A DNA stretch of 33,292 nt. It comes from an uncultured Clostridia bacterium. GTDB lineage: Bacteria; Bacillota; Clostridia; Oscillospirales; CAG-272. The notes beneath the pieces were generated by a model. That model was given only the letters and a program-made list of their open reading frames with translations. It was not told the DNA's origin and ran no database searches. The stretch lies in NCBI GenBank assembly GCA_944384525.1, contig CALWTR010000009.1, forward strand, positions 1-33,292, given 5' to 3'. Every line of letters starts with the position of its first letter. Position 1 is the first letter of the stretch. Position numbers and translations under genes: made by a program. Shown here in pieces: positions 7,334-15,606 of this stretch.

Positions 7334-9427
7334 ATGAACGAAGTTACATCGATGTTCGGCTCTATGGTATTTGACGACGCGACAATGAAGGAACGCCTAC
7401 CAAAGGAAACCTACGTTGCGATGCAGAACACCATAAAAAAGGGTAAGCACCTTGATATCGACCTTGCAAACGTAGTGGCGAATGCTATGAAGGATTGGGC
7501 GATCGAGAAAGGTGCGACTCATTTCACACACTGGTTCCAGCCACTCACCGGTATAACGGCGGAAAAGCACGACAGCTTCATATCTCCCGATGGCAGCGGA
7601 CGAGTCATCATGGAGTTCCGCGGCAAGGAGCTCGTAAAAGGTGAGCCGGACGCATCCAGTTTCCCCTCAGGCGGGCTGAGAGCCACCTTTGAGGCCAGGG
7701 GATATACCGCATGGGACCCTACATCTTATGCATTTATAAAGGATAAAACACTGTATATCCCGACCGCGTTCTGCTCTTTTGCAGGCGACGCTCTCGACAA
7801 AAAAACTCCTCTCCTCCGTTCAATGGAGGTAATAAATAAACAGACCCTCAGAATACTTCGCCTCTTCGGCAACACAGAGACTACAAGTGTTAAGACAACA
7901 GTCGGCGCAGAACAGGAATACTTTCTCGTGACACAGGAGCTTTTCGACAAACGCCCCGATCTTATATTTACCGGACGGACCCTTTTCGGCAAAAAAGCTC
8001 CTAAGGGACAGGAGCTGGAGGACCACTATTTCGGAACGATAAAACCAAAGGTCAAGGAATTCATGGAGGACCTTGACGAAGAGCTGTGGCGCCTCGGAGT
8101 AATGGCAAAAACTGAACATAATGAGGTAGCGCCGGCACAGCATGAGTTAGCGCCGATATTTTCCACTACCAACATAGCGACCGACCACAACCAGCTCACC
8201 ATGGAAATAATGCAGAAGGTCGCAAGGCGCCATGGCCTTGTATGTCTCCTGCACGAAAAACCGTTCGAGGGGGTCAATGGCTCCGGAAAACATAACAACT
8301 GGTCGATATCGACGGACAACGGGATAAATCTGCTTGAACCCGGCGATACTCCCGCTGAAAACGCACAGTTCCTGCTCTTCCTCGCCGCAATAATCAAGGC
8401 AGTCGATGAATATCAGGATCTGCTCAGGATATCTGTCGCCTCCGCCGGAAATGACCACAGACTCGGCGCGAATGAGGCACCTCCCGCAATAATATCCATA
8501 TTCGTAGGAGACGAGATCGCCGCTATACTCGATGCGGTCGAAAAAGAATCTCACGTCGGATCGAAGGAGAAGGAGCTCCTCAGGATAGGTGTGCACGTCC
8601 TTCCCAAGTTCCCCAAGGACACTACCGACAGGAACAGAACGTCGCCCTTTGCATTTACAGGCAATAAATTTGAGTTCCGCATGCTCGGCTCATCGCAGTC
8701 GATCGGCGATCCCAATACCGTTCTCAACACTGCGGTCGCACAGGTTCTCCGAGAGTTTGCAGACGAACTGGAAGCCGCGGATGATTTCAAATCTGCCCTT
8801 CACTCCCTGATCCGCCGTACGATCAAAGAACACAAGCGTATCATTTTCAACGGAAACGGCTATGACGACAAATGGATAAAAGAGGCTGAAAAACGCGGCC
8901 TCTCCAACTTCAAGACTACGCCTGAGGCGCTCGCGCACTTTATGGATCAAAAGAATATAGATCTCTTTGTCGGCAATAAGGTCATGTCCTATAATGAGAT
9001 GAAAGCACGCGACGAGATAATGTTCGAGAACTACTGCAAGATACTGAATATAGAGGCGCTCACTATGTCGGATATGGCAAGAACCCAGATAATCCCGTCA
9101 GCACTCCGCTATTCGGGTGCGGTAGCGGACACTGCACTCAAAAAACGTTCCCTCATGCCGGATATAGACCTGAGCTACGAGGAGAAATTGCTCGGATCGC
9201 TGACCTCTCTCATAAACAAGGCCGATGCGGCAGTCAATGCGCTCGACTCAAAGCTTGCCGATCTTAAAAAGCTGAGTACGGTAAACGAGGTCGCATTCGC
9301 ATATAAAGACAAGATAATTCCTGTCATGGATAAATTGCGCGCCGCTGCCGACGAACTTGAACTTATCACAGCAAAGGAATACCTGCCGTACCCGACATAC
9401 GGAGAACTGCTTTTTGGGGTAAAATAA
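7334..9427 (+). CDS. glnN: glutamine synthetase type III
   Basis: It makes glutamine from glutamate, ammonia and ATP in the cytosol, the entry point of nitrogen assimilation. The 697-residue length identifies the GSIII class, as opposed to ~440-470 for GSI. Characteristic segments are FTHWFQPLTG (64-73), FPSGGLRATFEARGYTAWDP (110-129), the metal-binding GAEQEYF (191-197), EVAPAQHE (264-271) and GVNGSGKHNNWS (313-324). A TAAGGAG site sits 7-8 bases before the ATG. It is a single-gene unit. The leader holds a promoter-proximal terminator and a second foldable element, so expression is likely controlled by antitermination, plausibly in response to nitrogen status. Confidence 0.96.
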   Translation: MNEVTSMFGSMVFDDATMKERLPKETYVAMQNTIKKGKHLDIDLANVVANAMKDWAIEKGATHFTHWFQPLTGITAEKHDSFISPDGSGRVIMEFRGKELVKGEPDASSFPSGGLRATFEARGYTAWDPTSYAFIKDKTLYIPTAFCSFAGDALDKKTPLLRSMEVINKQTLRILRLFGNTETTSVKTTVGAEQEYFLVTQELFDKRPDLIFTGRTLFGKKAPKGQELEDHYFGTIKPKVKEFMEDLDEELWRLGVMAKTEHNEVAPAQHELAPIFSTTNIATDHNQLTMEIMQKVARRHGLVCLLHEKPFEGVNGSGKHNNWSISTDNGINLLEPGDTPAENAQFLLFLAAIIKAVDEYQDLLRISVASAGNDHRLGANEAPPAIISIFVGDEIAAILDAVEKESHVGSKEKELLRIGVHVLPKFPKDTTDRNRTSPFAFTGNKFEFRMLGSSQSIGDPNTVLNTAVAQVLREFADELEAADDFKSALHSLIRRTIKEHKRIIFNGNGYDDKWIKEAEKRGLSNFKTTPEALAHFMDQKNIDLFVGNKVMSYNEMKARDEIMFENYCKILNIEALTMSDMARTQIIPSALRYSGAVADTALKKRSLMPDIDLSYEEKLLGSLTSLINKADAAVNALDSKLADLKKLSTVNEVAFAYKDKIIPVMDKLRAAADELELITAKEYLPYPTYGELLFGVK

Positions 9428-9563
9428 GATCGGAAAGCCCAAAATGAATGTTTACAGTTAAAATACATTTAAAAACAGCGACTACTTTTGATAGTGATGA
9501 ATAAATATCTCAGGCAAGGCAAAAATATTTTCTGAAGACATATTTTTGAAGGAGAAACAAAAT

Positions 9564-10847
9564 ATGAAGAAAATAATTTGCCTTGCACTTGCGGCGGCGG
9601 CGCTCACAGGTGCGGTATCTGTGATAGCTGACGCCGCGCTTCTTTCCCCCGCAGTCAGCGTTATCGCAGAAGATGCCGAAATGATCAAGACGGGACTTGT
9701 CGGAACGGACATAAAATTTACAGACGGTGATTTTAAGCGTGCGCTCGGAATATCCGACTTCAAATCCGTTAAGATAATATCCCTGCCCTCCTCCAACGAG
9801 GGAACGCTCTATCTCGGCTCACGCCGTGTAAGCGCGGGACAGACGATCAAACGGCGCAATATCGGAGCTCTGTATTTCAGAGCGGCAGACAGCACCGTTT
9901 CAGAATGCTCATTCCTCTTTACCTGTGACTCCCTCGCAGGCGGAGCGGAGATCACATGCACCATAAAATTCATTGAGGAAATAAACCGTGCTCCCGCTGC
10001 CGGAAATGCGGATGCCGCAATATCGGTATGGACTCAGATGGATATTTCCTATCACGGCGAGATGGTAGGCACAGATCCCGAAGGTGACGAGCTTGTCTAT
10101 ATGATAATCCGCTATCCGGAAAAGGGTATGATCACTGTTGCAGACAATACGAGCGGTAAATTCGTCTATTCGCCGTCAGACGGATATACCGGATCTGATT
10201 CTTTCACCTACGTTGTGCGCGATGAATACGGTAACTATTCTAAGCCGCAGGAAGTTTCTGTAAAGGTCATCAAGCGCGAAAGCAATGTGACCTATGTCGA
10301 CATGGAGAACAATCCGGCATACAATGCCGCAGTTGTAATGACGGCAAAAAAGATAATGACCGGATCTTTGCTCGGAGACGATATGTATTTTGATCCCGAC
10401 GATACAGTGACACGCGCGGAATTCACCGCAATGGCACTCAAGGCTCTCGGGATATCTCCGATGGGAAGCGCGGCTGTAACGTATTTTGACGACGATGACG
10501 AAATACCGTCATCTCTAAAAGGATACGTCTGTGCGGCACAGCGTCTCGGGGTGATAAACGGCTCTTTCAAGGACGGAGAGCTCGTGTTCGAGCCGAACAG
10601 AGAGATAACGCGTCCGGAGGCGGCAAGTATAATAACGAAGCTGATAGATGCGGATATCCCTGATGAGACCTATGTTTTTTCCGATTCCGATTCTATCCCG
10701 TCATGGGCGGTCGGAGCTGTAGGCGCAATGTATTCACTTGGTATATTCAATGTGACTGACGGCGCCATAGGCGCATCCTCAGACGTTACCAGAGCTGACT
10801 GCGCCGGTATGCTTATGAGAATAATGGAGCTTGAAGACAAACTTTGA
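9564..10847 (+). CDS. exported S-layer-homology protein with a cadherin-like domain
   Basis: This is a cell-surface protein bound non-covalently to cell wall polymer through SLH domains. I place the start at ATG 9564, 7 bases after GAAGGAG, rather than at an upstream TTG. That gives 427 residues with a signal peptide (MKKIICLALAAAALTGAVSV). After an unassigned region (about 40-140) comes a bacterial cadherin/Ig-like domain (about 141-236) with the family pattern VYSPSDGYTGSDSFTYVVRD. Three SLH domains follow (about 241-300, 305-362, 369-423) with the motifs VTRAEF, ITRPEA and VTRADC. The function beyond wall attachment is unknown. No clear promoter was seen in the 136 bases after glnN. Confidence 0.88.
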   Translation: MKKIICLALAAAALTGAVSVIADAALLSPAVSVIAEDAEMIKTGLVGTDIKFTDGDFKRALGISDFKSVKIISLPSSNEGTLYLGSRRVSAGQTIKRRNIGALYFRAADSTVSECSFLFTCDSLAGGAEITCTIKFIEEINRAPAAGNADAAISVWTQMDISYHGEMVGTDPEGDELVYMIIRYPEKGMITVADNTSGKFVYSPSDGYTGSDSFTYVVRDEYGNYSKPQEVSVKVIKRESNVTYVDMENNPAYNAAVVMTAKKIMTGSLLGDDMYFDPDDTVTRAEFTAMALKALGISPMGSAAVTYFDDDDEIPSSLKGYVCAAQRLGVINGSFKDGELVFEPNREITRPEAASIITKLIDADIPDETYVFSDSDSIPSWAVGAVGAMYSLGIFNVTDGAIGASSDVTRADCAGMLMRIMELEDKL

Positions 10848-10861
10848 TCTTCTCAAAAAAC

Positions 10862-10897
10862 AAAAATACCCGGTCATAACAGCGGCCGGGTATTTTT
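10862..10897. terminator. bidirectional intrinsic terminator
   Basis: A 12-pair perfect stem, AAAAATACCCGG (10862-10873) with CCGGGTATTTTT (10886-10897), has an A tract on one side and a T tract on the other. It separates the convergent SLH gene (+) and the NAD(P)HX repair gene (-) and can serve both. Confidence 0.9.
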
Positions 10898-10901
10898 ATA
10901 T

Positions 10902-12443
10902 CTATTTTTTTATTGACCGGGTTTTCTCTGTCACCGCTATTTTCTCCGCAATTTCTTTCGGAAGATCGGACGGCAGAACACCGAAATGAGAGTATTTTTC
11001 AGCGAGAGAATCTGCCGCGGAACCATGGTAATACGCCGCAAGAGCAGCGGCCTCAAGCGGTGGCATTCCCTGAGCGGAAAAAGCCGCTATGACGCCGGAC
11101 AATACATCTCCGCTGCCGCCCTTGGCAAGTGCGGACGAGCCTGTTTGATTTATATAGGTCCTCTCTCCGTCGGTTATGACAGTGGCTGCCCCTTTGAGCA
11201 ATACGGTACATTTGTTTTCCTGAGCGAAACTGCGCGCCGCAGTCAATCTGTTGCCCTGTATAACATCAACGCTCTTTCCGCATAAGCGAGAGAACTCGAG
11301 AGGATGCGGAGTTATAATGACCGAAGAGGCTGAAGATCTGATCTCGCTCATATCCCCCACCCCGTATTCGGAAATGCAATTAAGTGCGTCTGCGTCCAGA
11401 ACTATCGTCTTACAGCACTCCGATCCGAGCAGTGACGATACCGCGGCATACAGTTCCTTGCTGTTACCGCAGCCCGAGCCTATAACTGCAGTACCGCACA
11501 CAGCGGCCGACTCGAGCATAACGTCAATATCTCTTCCGATGATCCCGGTTTTGTAAATTGCCTCAGGCAGTGCCGGGAGAAGTGAGCCTATGAGCTCCGC
11601 ATCACCGTAAAAATGCACCATCCCCGCGCCGCTCCTCATCGCCGCCTCCAGCGAAAGGAAAGCCGCTCCTCTATATTTCGAGCTCCCGGCAACCATAAAG
11701 ACTTTGCCGAATGTGCCTTTATTGGAATTTTCAGGTCGTACCGGCAAAAGCCGTGCAGCCTCATCTTCGTCGATCAGGCGGTCGCAGAAAATGAATCGCT
11801 CTCTCACCTTTTCTCTGTCTATGCCTATTTCATCAAGAACTACCCTGCCCGTAAATGAACGTGCCGGATATGAGACGATCCCCGTCTTTATATAAGACAG
11901 CTCCACAGTAACGTCCGCCTGAAACGCTTCCTCATTGACGCTGCCGTCTCCGGGATTGACTCCGAGAGGGACATCTACAGCCACCTTGAATGCTCCGTTG
12001 TTTTTCATTGCGCGGGCTAGCGGGAGAAGGGCGTCTGACACCGTGCCGGAATAACCGGTACCGAACACCGCGTCAACAACACAATCCGCGGAAGAAATGA
12101 CATCCAGATCTCTGTCGTCCCCTTTGAAAACGCGAAGGTCCCCCTTGCCCGCAAACTCGTTCATAAGCGCTTTCCCGGTATCCGACCTCTGTCCTTTGCC
12201 GAGTGCGTCGAACACAGTCACTCTGTATTTGTCAGACAAAAGCAAGGCGGCTGAATATCCGTCTGCACCGTTGTTCCCGCCTCCGGCAAATATACATATA
12301 CTACCCCCATAGGGAACACACCTTTCTATCTCCGCGGCGACCGCGGCGCCGGAGCGCCTCACAAGCTCCGCCTCGGGTATACCGAGATCATTTATCACAA
12401 ACCGATCTATCTGCGATATCATCTCCGGTCTTGCCAGCTCCAT
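10902..12443 (-). CDS. nnr: bifunctional NAD(P)HX epimerase / ADP-dependent dehydratase
   Basis: It repairs hydrated, inactive NADH and NADPH. The N-terminal YjeF-N domain (about 1-215) epimerises the hydrate and shows GGGNNGADG (54-62). The C-terminal ribokinase-like domain (about 225-500) dehydrates it, using ADP in the bacterial enzymes, and shows ITPHPLEF (377-384) and KGGSGDVLSG (441-450, catalytic Asp446). I chose the internal ATG at 12443 (MELARPEM, 513 residues). GGAGG lies 5 bases before it, while the longer frame to 12473 has no ribosome binding site. A separate holo-ACP synthase gene, its frequent neighbour, is absent here. Confidence 0.92.
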   Translation of the reverse strand: MELARPEMISQIDRFVINDLGIPEAELVRRSGAAVAAEIERCVPYGGSICIFAGGGNNGADGYSAALLLSDKYRVTVFDALGKGQRSDTGKALMNEFAGKGDLRVFKGDDRDLDVISSADCVVDAVFGTGYSGTVSDALLPLARAMKNNGAFKVAVDVPLGVNPGDGSVNEEAFQADVTVELSYIKTGIVSYPARSFTGRVVLDEIGIDREKVRERFIFCDRLIDEDEAARLLPVRPENSNKGTFGKVFMVAGSSKYRGAAFLSLEAAMRSGAGMVHFYGDAELIGSLLPALPEAIYKTGIIGRDIDVMLESAAVCGTAVIGSGCGNSKELYAAVSSLLGSECCKTIVLDADALNCISEYGVGDMSEIRSSASSVIITPHPLEFSRLCGKSVDVIQGNRLTAARSFAQENKCTVLLKGAATVITDGERTYINQTGSSALAKGGSGDVLSGVIAAFSAQGMPPLEAAALAAYYHGSAADSLAEKYSHFGVLPSDLPKEIAEKIAVTEKTRSIKK

Positions 12444-12490
12444 AAAAACCTCCGTAAAAGATATTGAATACATTGCAATTTAACAAAATA

Positions 12491-12519
12491 ATTTTATCAT
12501 GGGAGCTCCTTTTTTTCAA
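12491..12519 (-). promoter_or_regulatory. promoter of the NAD(P)HX repair gene
   Basis: On the minus strand TTGAAA (12514-12519), 17 bases, then TAAAAT (12491-12496), about 48 bases before the chosen start. Confidence 0.55.
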
Positions 12520-12548
12520 TATTTTTTATGAATTTATTACCAAACCTA

Positions 12549-12577
12549 TTTACAATAATAAGTTTTTTTGATATAAT
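12549..12577 (+). promoter_or_regulatory. promoter of the cytidylate-kinase-like gene
   Basis: TTTACA (12549-12554), 17 bases, TATAAT (12572-12577), about 58 bases before the start codon. Confidence 0.75.
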
Positions 12578-12635
12578 ATATCTATAATAATAACACATAT
12601 ATTTTCTTACAAAGCCGTGAGAAAGGAGCGATCTT

Positions 12636-13268
12636 ATGTCAAAGAAATTAATAATAACGATAGCAAGGCAGTACGGAAGCGGAGGACGCGAGATAGGCGA
12701 AAGGATAGCTGCAGCTCTCGGTATCCCCAAGTACGACAAGGAGCTGATAACGGAAGCGGCAAGCAGAGGTGATCTTGATCCGGGCGTTATACAGAAAGCG
12801 GACGAAACCGCCGCAAATAGTTTGCTTTACACTCTTGCAATGGGGTCAAACGTGTTCGGAACGGCTATGTCGTTTGGTTACAAGATGCCGATAAACGATA
12901 AGCTTTTTCTGCTCCAGTCCGACGTCATAAAATCATACGCGAAAGAAGGCAGCTGCGTTATTATCGGAAGATGCGCCGATTACGTTTTGAGAGATGAGCC
13001 CAACCTGCTCAGGGTATTCATATACGGCGATCTCGAGCACAGACAGCAGAGAGTTCTTGAGCGCCACAAAGACGTAAAGCCGTCGCAGGCAATAGATATA
13101 ATCAACAAGACAGACAAAAGGCGTGCGTCCTACTATAATTTCTATACCGGAAACAAATGGGGAAAATACGATAACTACGATATAGCGATCAACTCCTCGA
13201 CTCTTGGAATAGAGGGCACCGCCAAAATGCTGACCAGGATCGCAAAAATAATGATGGAAGCTGAATAA
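12636..13268 (+). CDS. cytidylate-kinase-like protein
   Basis: The 210-residue protein belongs to the Cytidylate_kin2 type (PF13189). The P-loop is ARQYGSGGREIGERIA (10-25), with GSGGR in place of the classical GxGKS. A KYDKELITEAA segment follows, and CVIIGRCADYVL precedes a C-terminal FIYGDLEHRQQRVLER lid-like region and NKTDKRRASYY. In the family this fold phosphorylates CMP/dCMP or serves unknown nucleotide roles; many Firmicutes carry it in addition to a true cmk, so the substrate is uncertain. AAAGGAG lies 8-9 bases before the ATG. It is a single-gene unit with its own promoter and terminator. Confidence 0.85.
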   Translation: MSKKLIITIARQYGSGGREIGERIAAALGIPKYDKELITEAASRGDLDPGVIQKADETAANSLLYTLAMGSNVFGTAMSFGYKMPINDKLFLLQSDVIKSYAKEGSCVIIGRCADYVLRDEPNLLRVFIYGDLEHRQQRVLERHKDVKPSQAIDIINKTDKRRASYYNFYTGNKWGKYDNYDIAINSSTLGIEGTAKMLTRIAKIMMEAE

Positions 13269-13284
13269 AAACGTTATACTTTTC

Positions 13285-13309
13285 AAAAAAGGGGCTTTGC
13301 CCCTTTTTT
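13285..13309 (+). terminator. intrinsic terminator after the cytidylate-kinase-like gene
   Basis: GGGGC-TTT-GCCCC (13291-13303) is flanked by A6 and T6, 17 bases past the stop codon. Confidence 0.93.
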
Positions 13310-13343
13310 ATTGTAAGGTGCTCTCATTAATTCGTTGCTCTTA

Positions 13344-13372
13344 TTGAATTATCGCATGTTTTATGGTACAAT
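13344..13372 (+). promoter_or_regulatory. promoter of the YwaF-like membrane protein gene
   Basis: TTGAAT (13344-13349), 17 bases, TACAAT (13367-13372). Its -10 box covers the region of an upstream ATG at 13363, which argues that translation starts at the later ATG, 13450. Confidence 0.65.
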
Positions 13373-13449
13373 CATTGTTGTATGAGTTATGCGCAAGGCC
13401 GCGAAGGCCCATAATATTCAAAAATAGCAAACCGAAGGGTCCTACCGAA

Positions 13450-14229
13450 ATGTTCGATATTATTTTTGCTCCGAAAGGAGAGTACCCGCCATGCGGTATA
13501 TTCTCTGCCGCACATATAATTACCGCGTCGACTCTTATACTGCTGGTTGCAGTATTGCTGTATTTTTCGCGCGGAATGAGTGAGAAAAACGCCGTAAAAA
13601 TCACGAAGGCGGTCTTTTTGACCGTTGCGGTTCTGGAATCTGTCAAAATAATATACTGTCTCTCCTCCGGGCAGACAGCTTTTGATTCCTTCGTCCCTCT
13701 TCATTACTGCTCTCTTCTTATTTATTCCTCCGGCTTTGCCGGGTTCGGCCGCGGTTTTATACGCGAATGCGGCAGAAGTTTTCTGACCGGAGCATCGGTG
13801 ATAGGCGGAATGGCATTTTTGATCTATCCCTCTACCTCCATAACAATGTTTCCAATATATCATTTCCAGTCGATGTACTCGATGCTTTTTCACTCACTGA
13901 TGATATATCTCGGCATGCTCTACTTGATAAACGGATATTTCAGTCTGTCCGTGGAAAATTATAAATACTACATGGCGTTCTTTATCCCGTTTGCAACGGC
14001 GGCAATGCTGTTGAATGCCGTATTCGGCTGCAACCTGATGTTTTTGCGGGAGCCTTATAATATCCCGGTGCCTTTTCTGAGCGAGCTCAGGGATTTCTCG
14101 CAGTTCCTGTACACTGCCCTGATACTTTTTCTCTATTCACTCCTTCCCTATTTCATCCCGAAGTTTGTAAAGGATCTGTTCCTGAGAATTTCTGAAAATA
14201 AATCGGAAAAGGTACAAGCCGATAAATAA
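13450..14229 (+). CDS. YwaF / TMEM164-like integral membrane protein
   Basis: The 259-residue membrane protein has about six to seven hydrophobic segments and matches the YwaF/TMEM164 family (TIGR02206-like). The conserved histidine motif is PLHYCSLL in the first half, with HFQSMYSMLFHSLMIY and the FLREP segment later. Bacterial members have no established function; the animal relative is linked to ether-lipid acyl transfer. The start at 13450 (MFDIIFAPKGEYPP) has GAAGGGT 9 bases upstream. A longer frame from 13363 would begin inside the promoter and adds a positively charged stretch that looks non-coding. A strong terminator follows. Confidence 0.75.
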   Translation: MFDIIFAPKGEYPPCGIFSAAHIITASTLILLVAVLLYFSRGMSEKNAVKITKAVFLTVAVLESVKIIYCLSSGQTAFDSFVPLHYCSLLIYSSGFAGFGRGFIRECGRSFLTGASVIGGMAFLIYPSTSITMFPIYHFQSMYSMLFHSLMIYLGMLYLINGYFSLSVENYKYYMAFFIPFATAAMLLNAVFGCNLMFLREPYNIPVPFLSELRDFSQFLYTALILFLYSLLPYFIPKFVKDLFLRISENKSEKVQADK

Positions 14230-14353
14230 TTTTGCATAAATTTTATTAAAAACACGGCAATTTTTGATATTTGCTTTAAAAATGACCCGAAAAACCTTAA
14301 AATCAAAAGTATATGACAAGCTTTAACAATAAAGATAAATTATACTGAAAGCA

Positions 14354-14393
14354 AAAAATATCCCTCGGCATTTAAATGCCGAGGGATATTTTT
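14354..14393. terminator. bidirectional terminator, perfect 40-base palindrome
   Basis: Positions 14354-14393 are a perfect palindrome centred between 14373 and 14374, with CCCTCGGCA / TGCCGAGGG as the GC-rich part and A5/T5 at the ends. It separates the convergent YwaF-like (+) and EEP hydrolase (-) genes. The preceding AT-rich stretch from 14230 shows nothing else. Confidence 0.92.
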
Positions 14394-14406
14394 GCTATAC
14401 AAAATC

Positions 14407-15465
14407 TTATTTATTCAGCTTCATCTCAAGCATGACCGGATTATGATCAGTCACGGAAAATCCGAAATCAAGAGTCTCTACCTTCTCTACCTCTATGTTA
14501 GGAGAAACAATATACCCGTCTATGACGTATTTCTGCGTAGTCTCTGCATTGTATGGCGCATCCAGCAGGCGGCAGGTAGGAGACGAGAGGTCATAAACGC
14601 ACTTCCATCCCTCCGGGAATTCCGACATATCCAATACACCGGGTTTCCATTTATCCTCGTTCGTTATCGGATATACGTCAAGGGTCCCCTCAAACGTCTG
14701 ATTGAAATCTCCGCCGGCAATTACGTAATTCCCGCGCTCATATTCATACTGCATATATTCCGAGAGTGCTTTTGTTTGCTCCTTCTTTCCCTCTCCGTCG
14801 TCATATGCCTCAAGGTGCACATTTATCACAACGATGAACTTGTCGCTGTCCGCTATCGGGATATAAGTAACCAGCATACACCTCTTGAGGTTGAACATCC
14901 TGATCGGCCAGGAGAACGGGCAAGGCAGGCTCCTGCGCGACGCGGAGGATATCTCGTATGCCGAGAGTGTGAAAACTCCGCTGTTCACCTTTCCTATCGT
15001 GGACGGGAAAGGATACGGAACATAATCGCAGGAAAAATTGAGAGCATAAGCGCTGTCTGCATAAGGTAGAGCGTCCTTGTAATAATTCTCCTGATTTATC
15101 CTGAAACTGCGTTTTGAATATGTATCCACCTCCTGAAGAAGTACGACGTCCGCTCCCACAGAAGAAATTATGTTTTTTATACCCTCGATATTTTCCTCAA
15201 CAACTGTCCTGCTTTCCGGGTTAACACCTTTTCCGCCGTCCATAAAGAAATCCGCGTCCATCCCAAGCGCTCCGTAACCGGTGTTGAAAGTCAAAAGCTT
15301 GATCGTATCTCCGGAGAATACAGGCGCCTCGCCCGCACTTTTTACATCGACCGTCTCCACGTCCTCAGGCTTATACTCTTTGACGGAGAAATATATAAGA
15401 GCTGAAGATACAAGGATCGCGAGAGCCGCGATAAATGCGATGAATATAATAAACACTTTTTTCAT
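14407..15465 (-). CDS. membrane-anchored endonuclease/exonuclease/phosphatase family protein
   Basis: The protein has 352 residues from ATG 15465, which follows AGGAGGGAG; a longer frame to 15531 lacks a good site. An N-terminal hydrophobic anchor (FIIFIAFIAALAILVSSAL, about 5-23) puts the catalytic domain outside the membrane. Metal-dependent EEP-fold motifs are TFNTGYG (59-65, Asn61), LLQEVD (109-114, Glu112), VINVHLEAYDDG, AGGDFNQ and TDHNPV near the end. The family includes DNases, phosphodiesterases and sphingomyelinase-like enzymes; an exported member could hydrolyse nucleic acid or a phospholipid head group, but the substrate cannot be read from sequence. It lies 141 bases behind the helicase gene in the same direction. 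Confidence 0.88.
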   Translation of the reverse strand: MKKVFIIFIAFIAALAILVSSALIYFSVKEYKPEDVETVDVKSAGEAPVFSGDTIKLLTFNTGYGALGMDADFFMDGGKGVNPESRTVVEENIEGIKNIISSVGADVVLLQEVDTYSKRSFRINQENYYKDALPYADSAYALNFSCDYVPYPFPSTIGKVNSGVFTLSAYEISSASRRSLPCPFSWPIRMFNLKRCMLVTYIPIADSDKFIVVINVHLEAYDDGEGKKEQTKALSEYMQYEYERGNYVIAGGDFNQTFEGTLDVYPITNEDKWKPGVLDMSEFPEGWKCVYDLSSPTCRLLDAPYNAETTQKYVIDGYIVSPNIEVEKVETLDFGFSVTDHNPVMLEMKLNK

Positions 15466-15606
15466 TCTCCCTCCTGTCAGACGCCGTTTTTCAGAGGCGC
15501 CGCTGAATATGCCGGTCTGACCGACAGACATGGATCATCACCTGTACTTTTATGGTTAGGATTGGTCACATATGAAAAATTTATACCGGAGATTAGCAAA
15601 TGCGGA

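Noticed and set aside
13363..13449. Upstream start for the YwaF-like protein
   Set aside because: It lies inside the promoter (-10 box at 13367-13372), and the extra residues do not resemble the family; ATG 13450 has a ribosome binding site.
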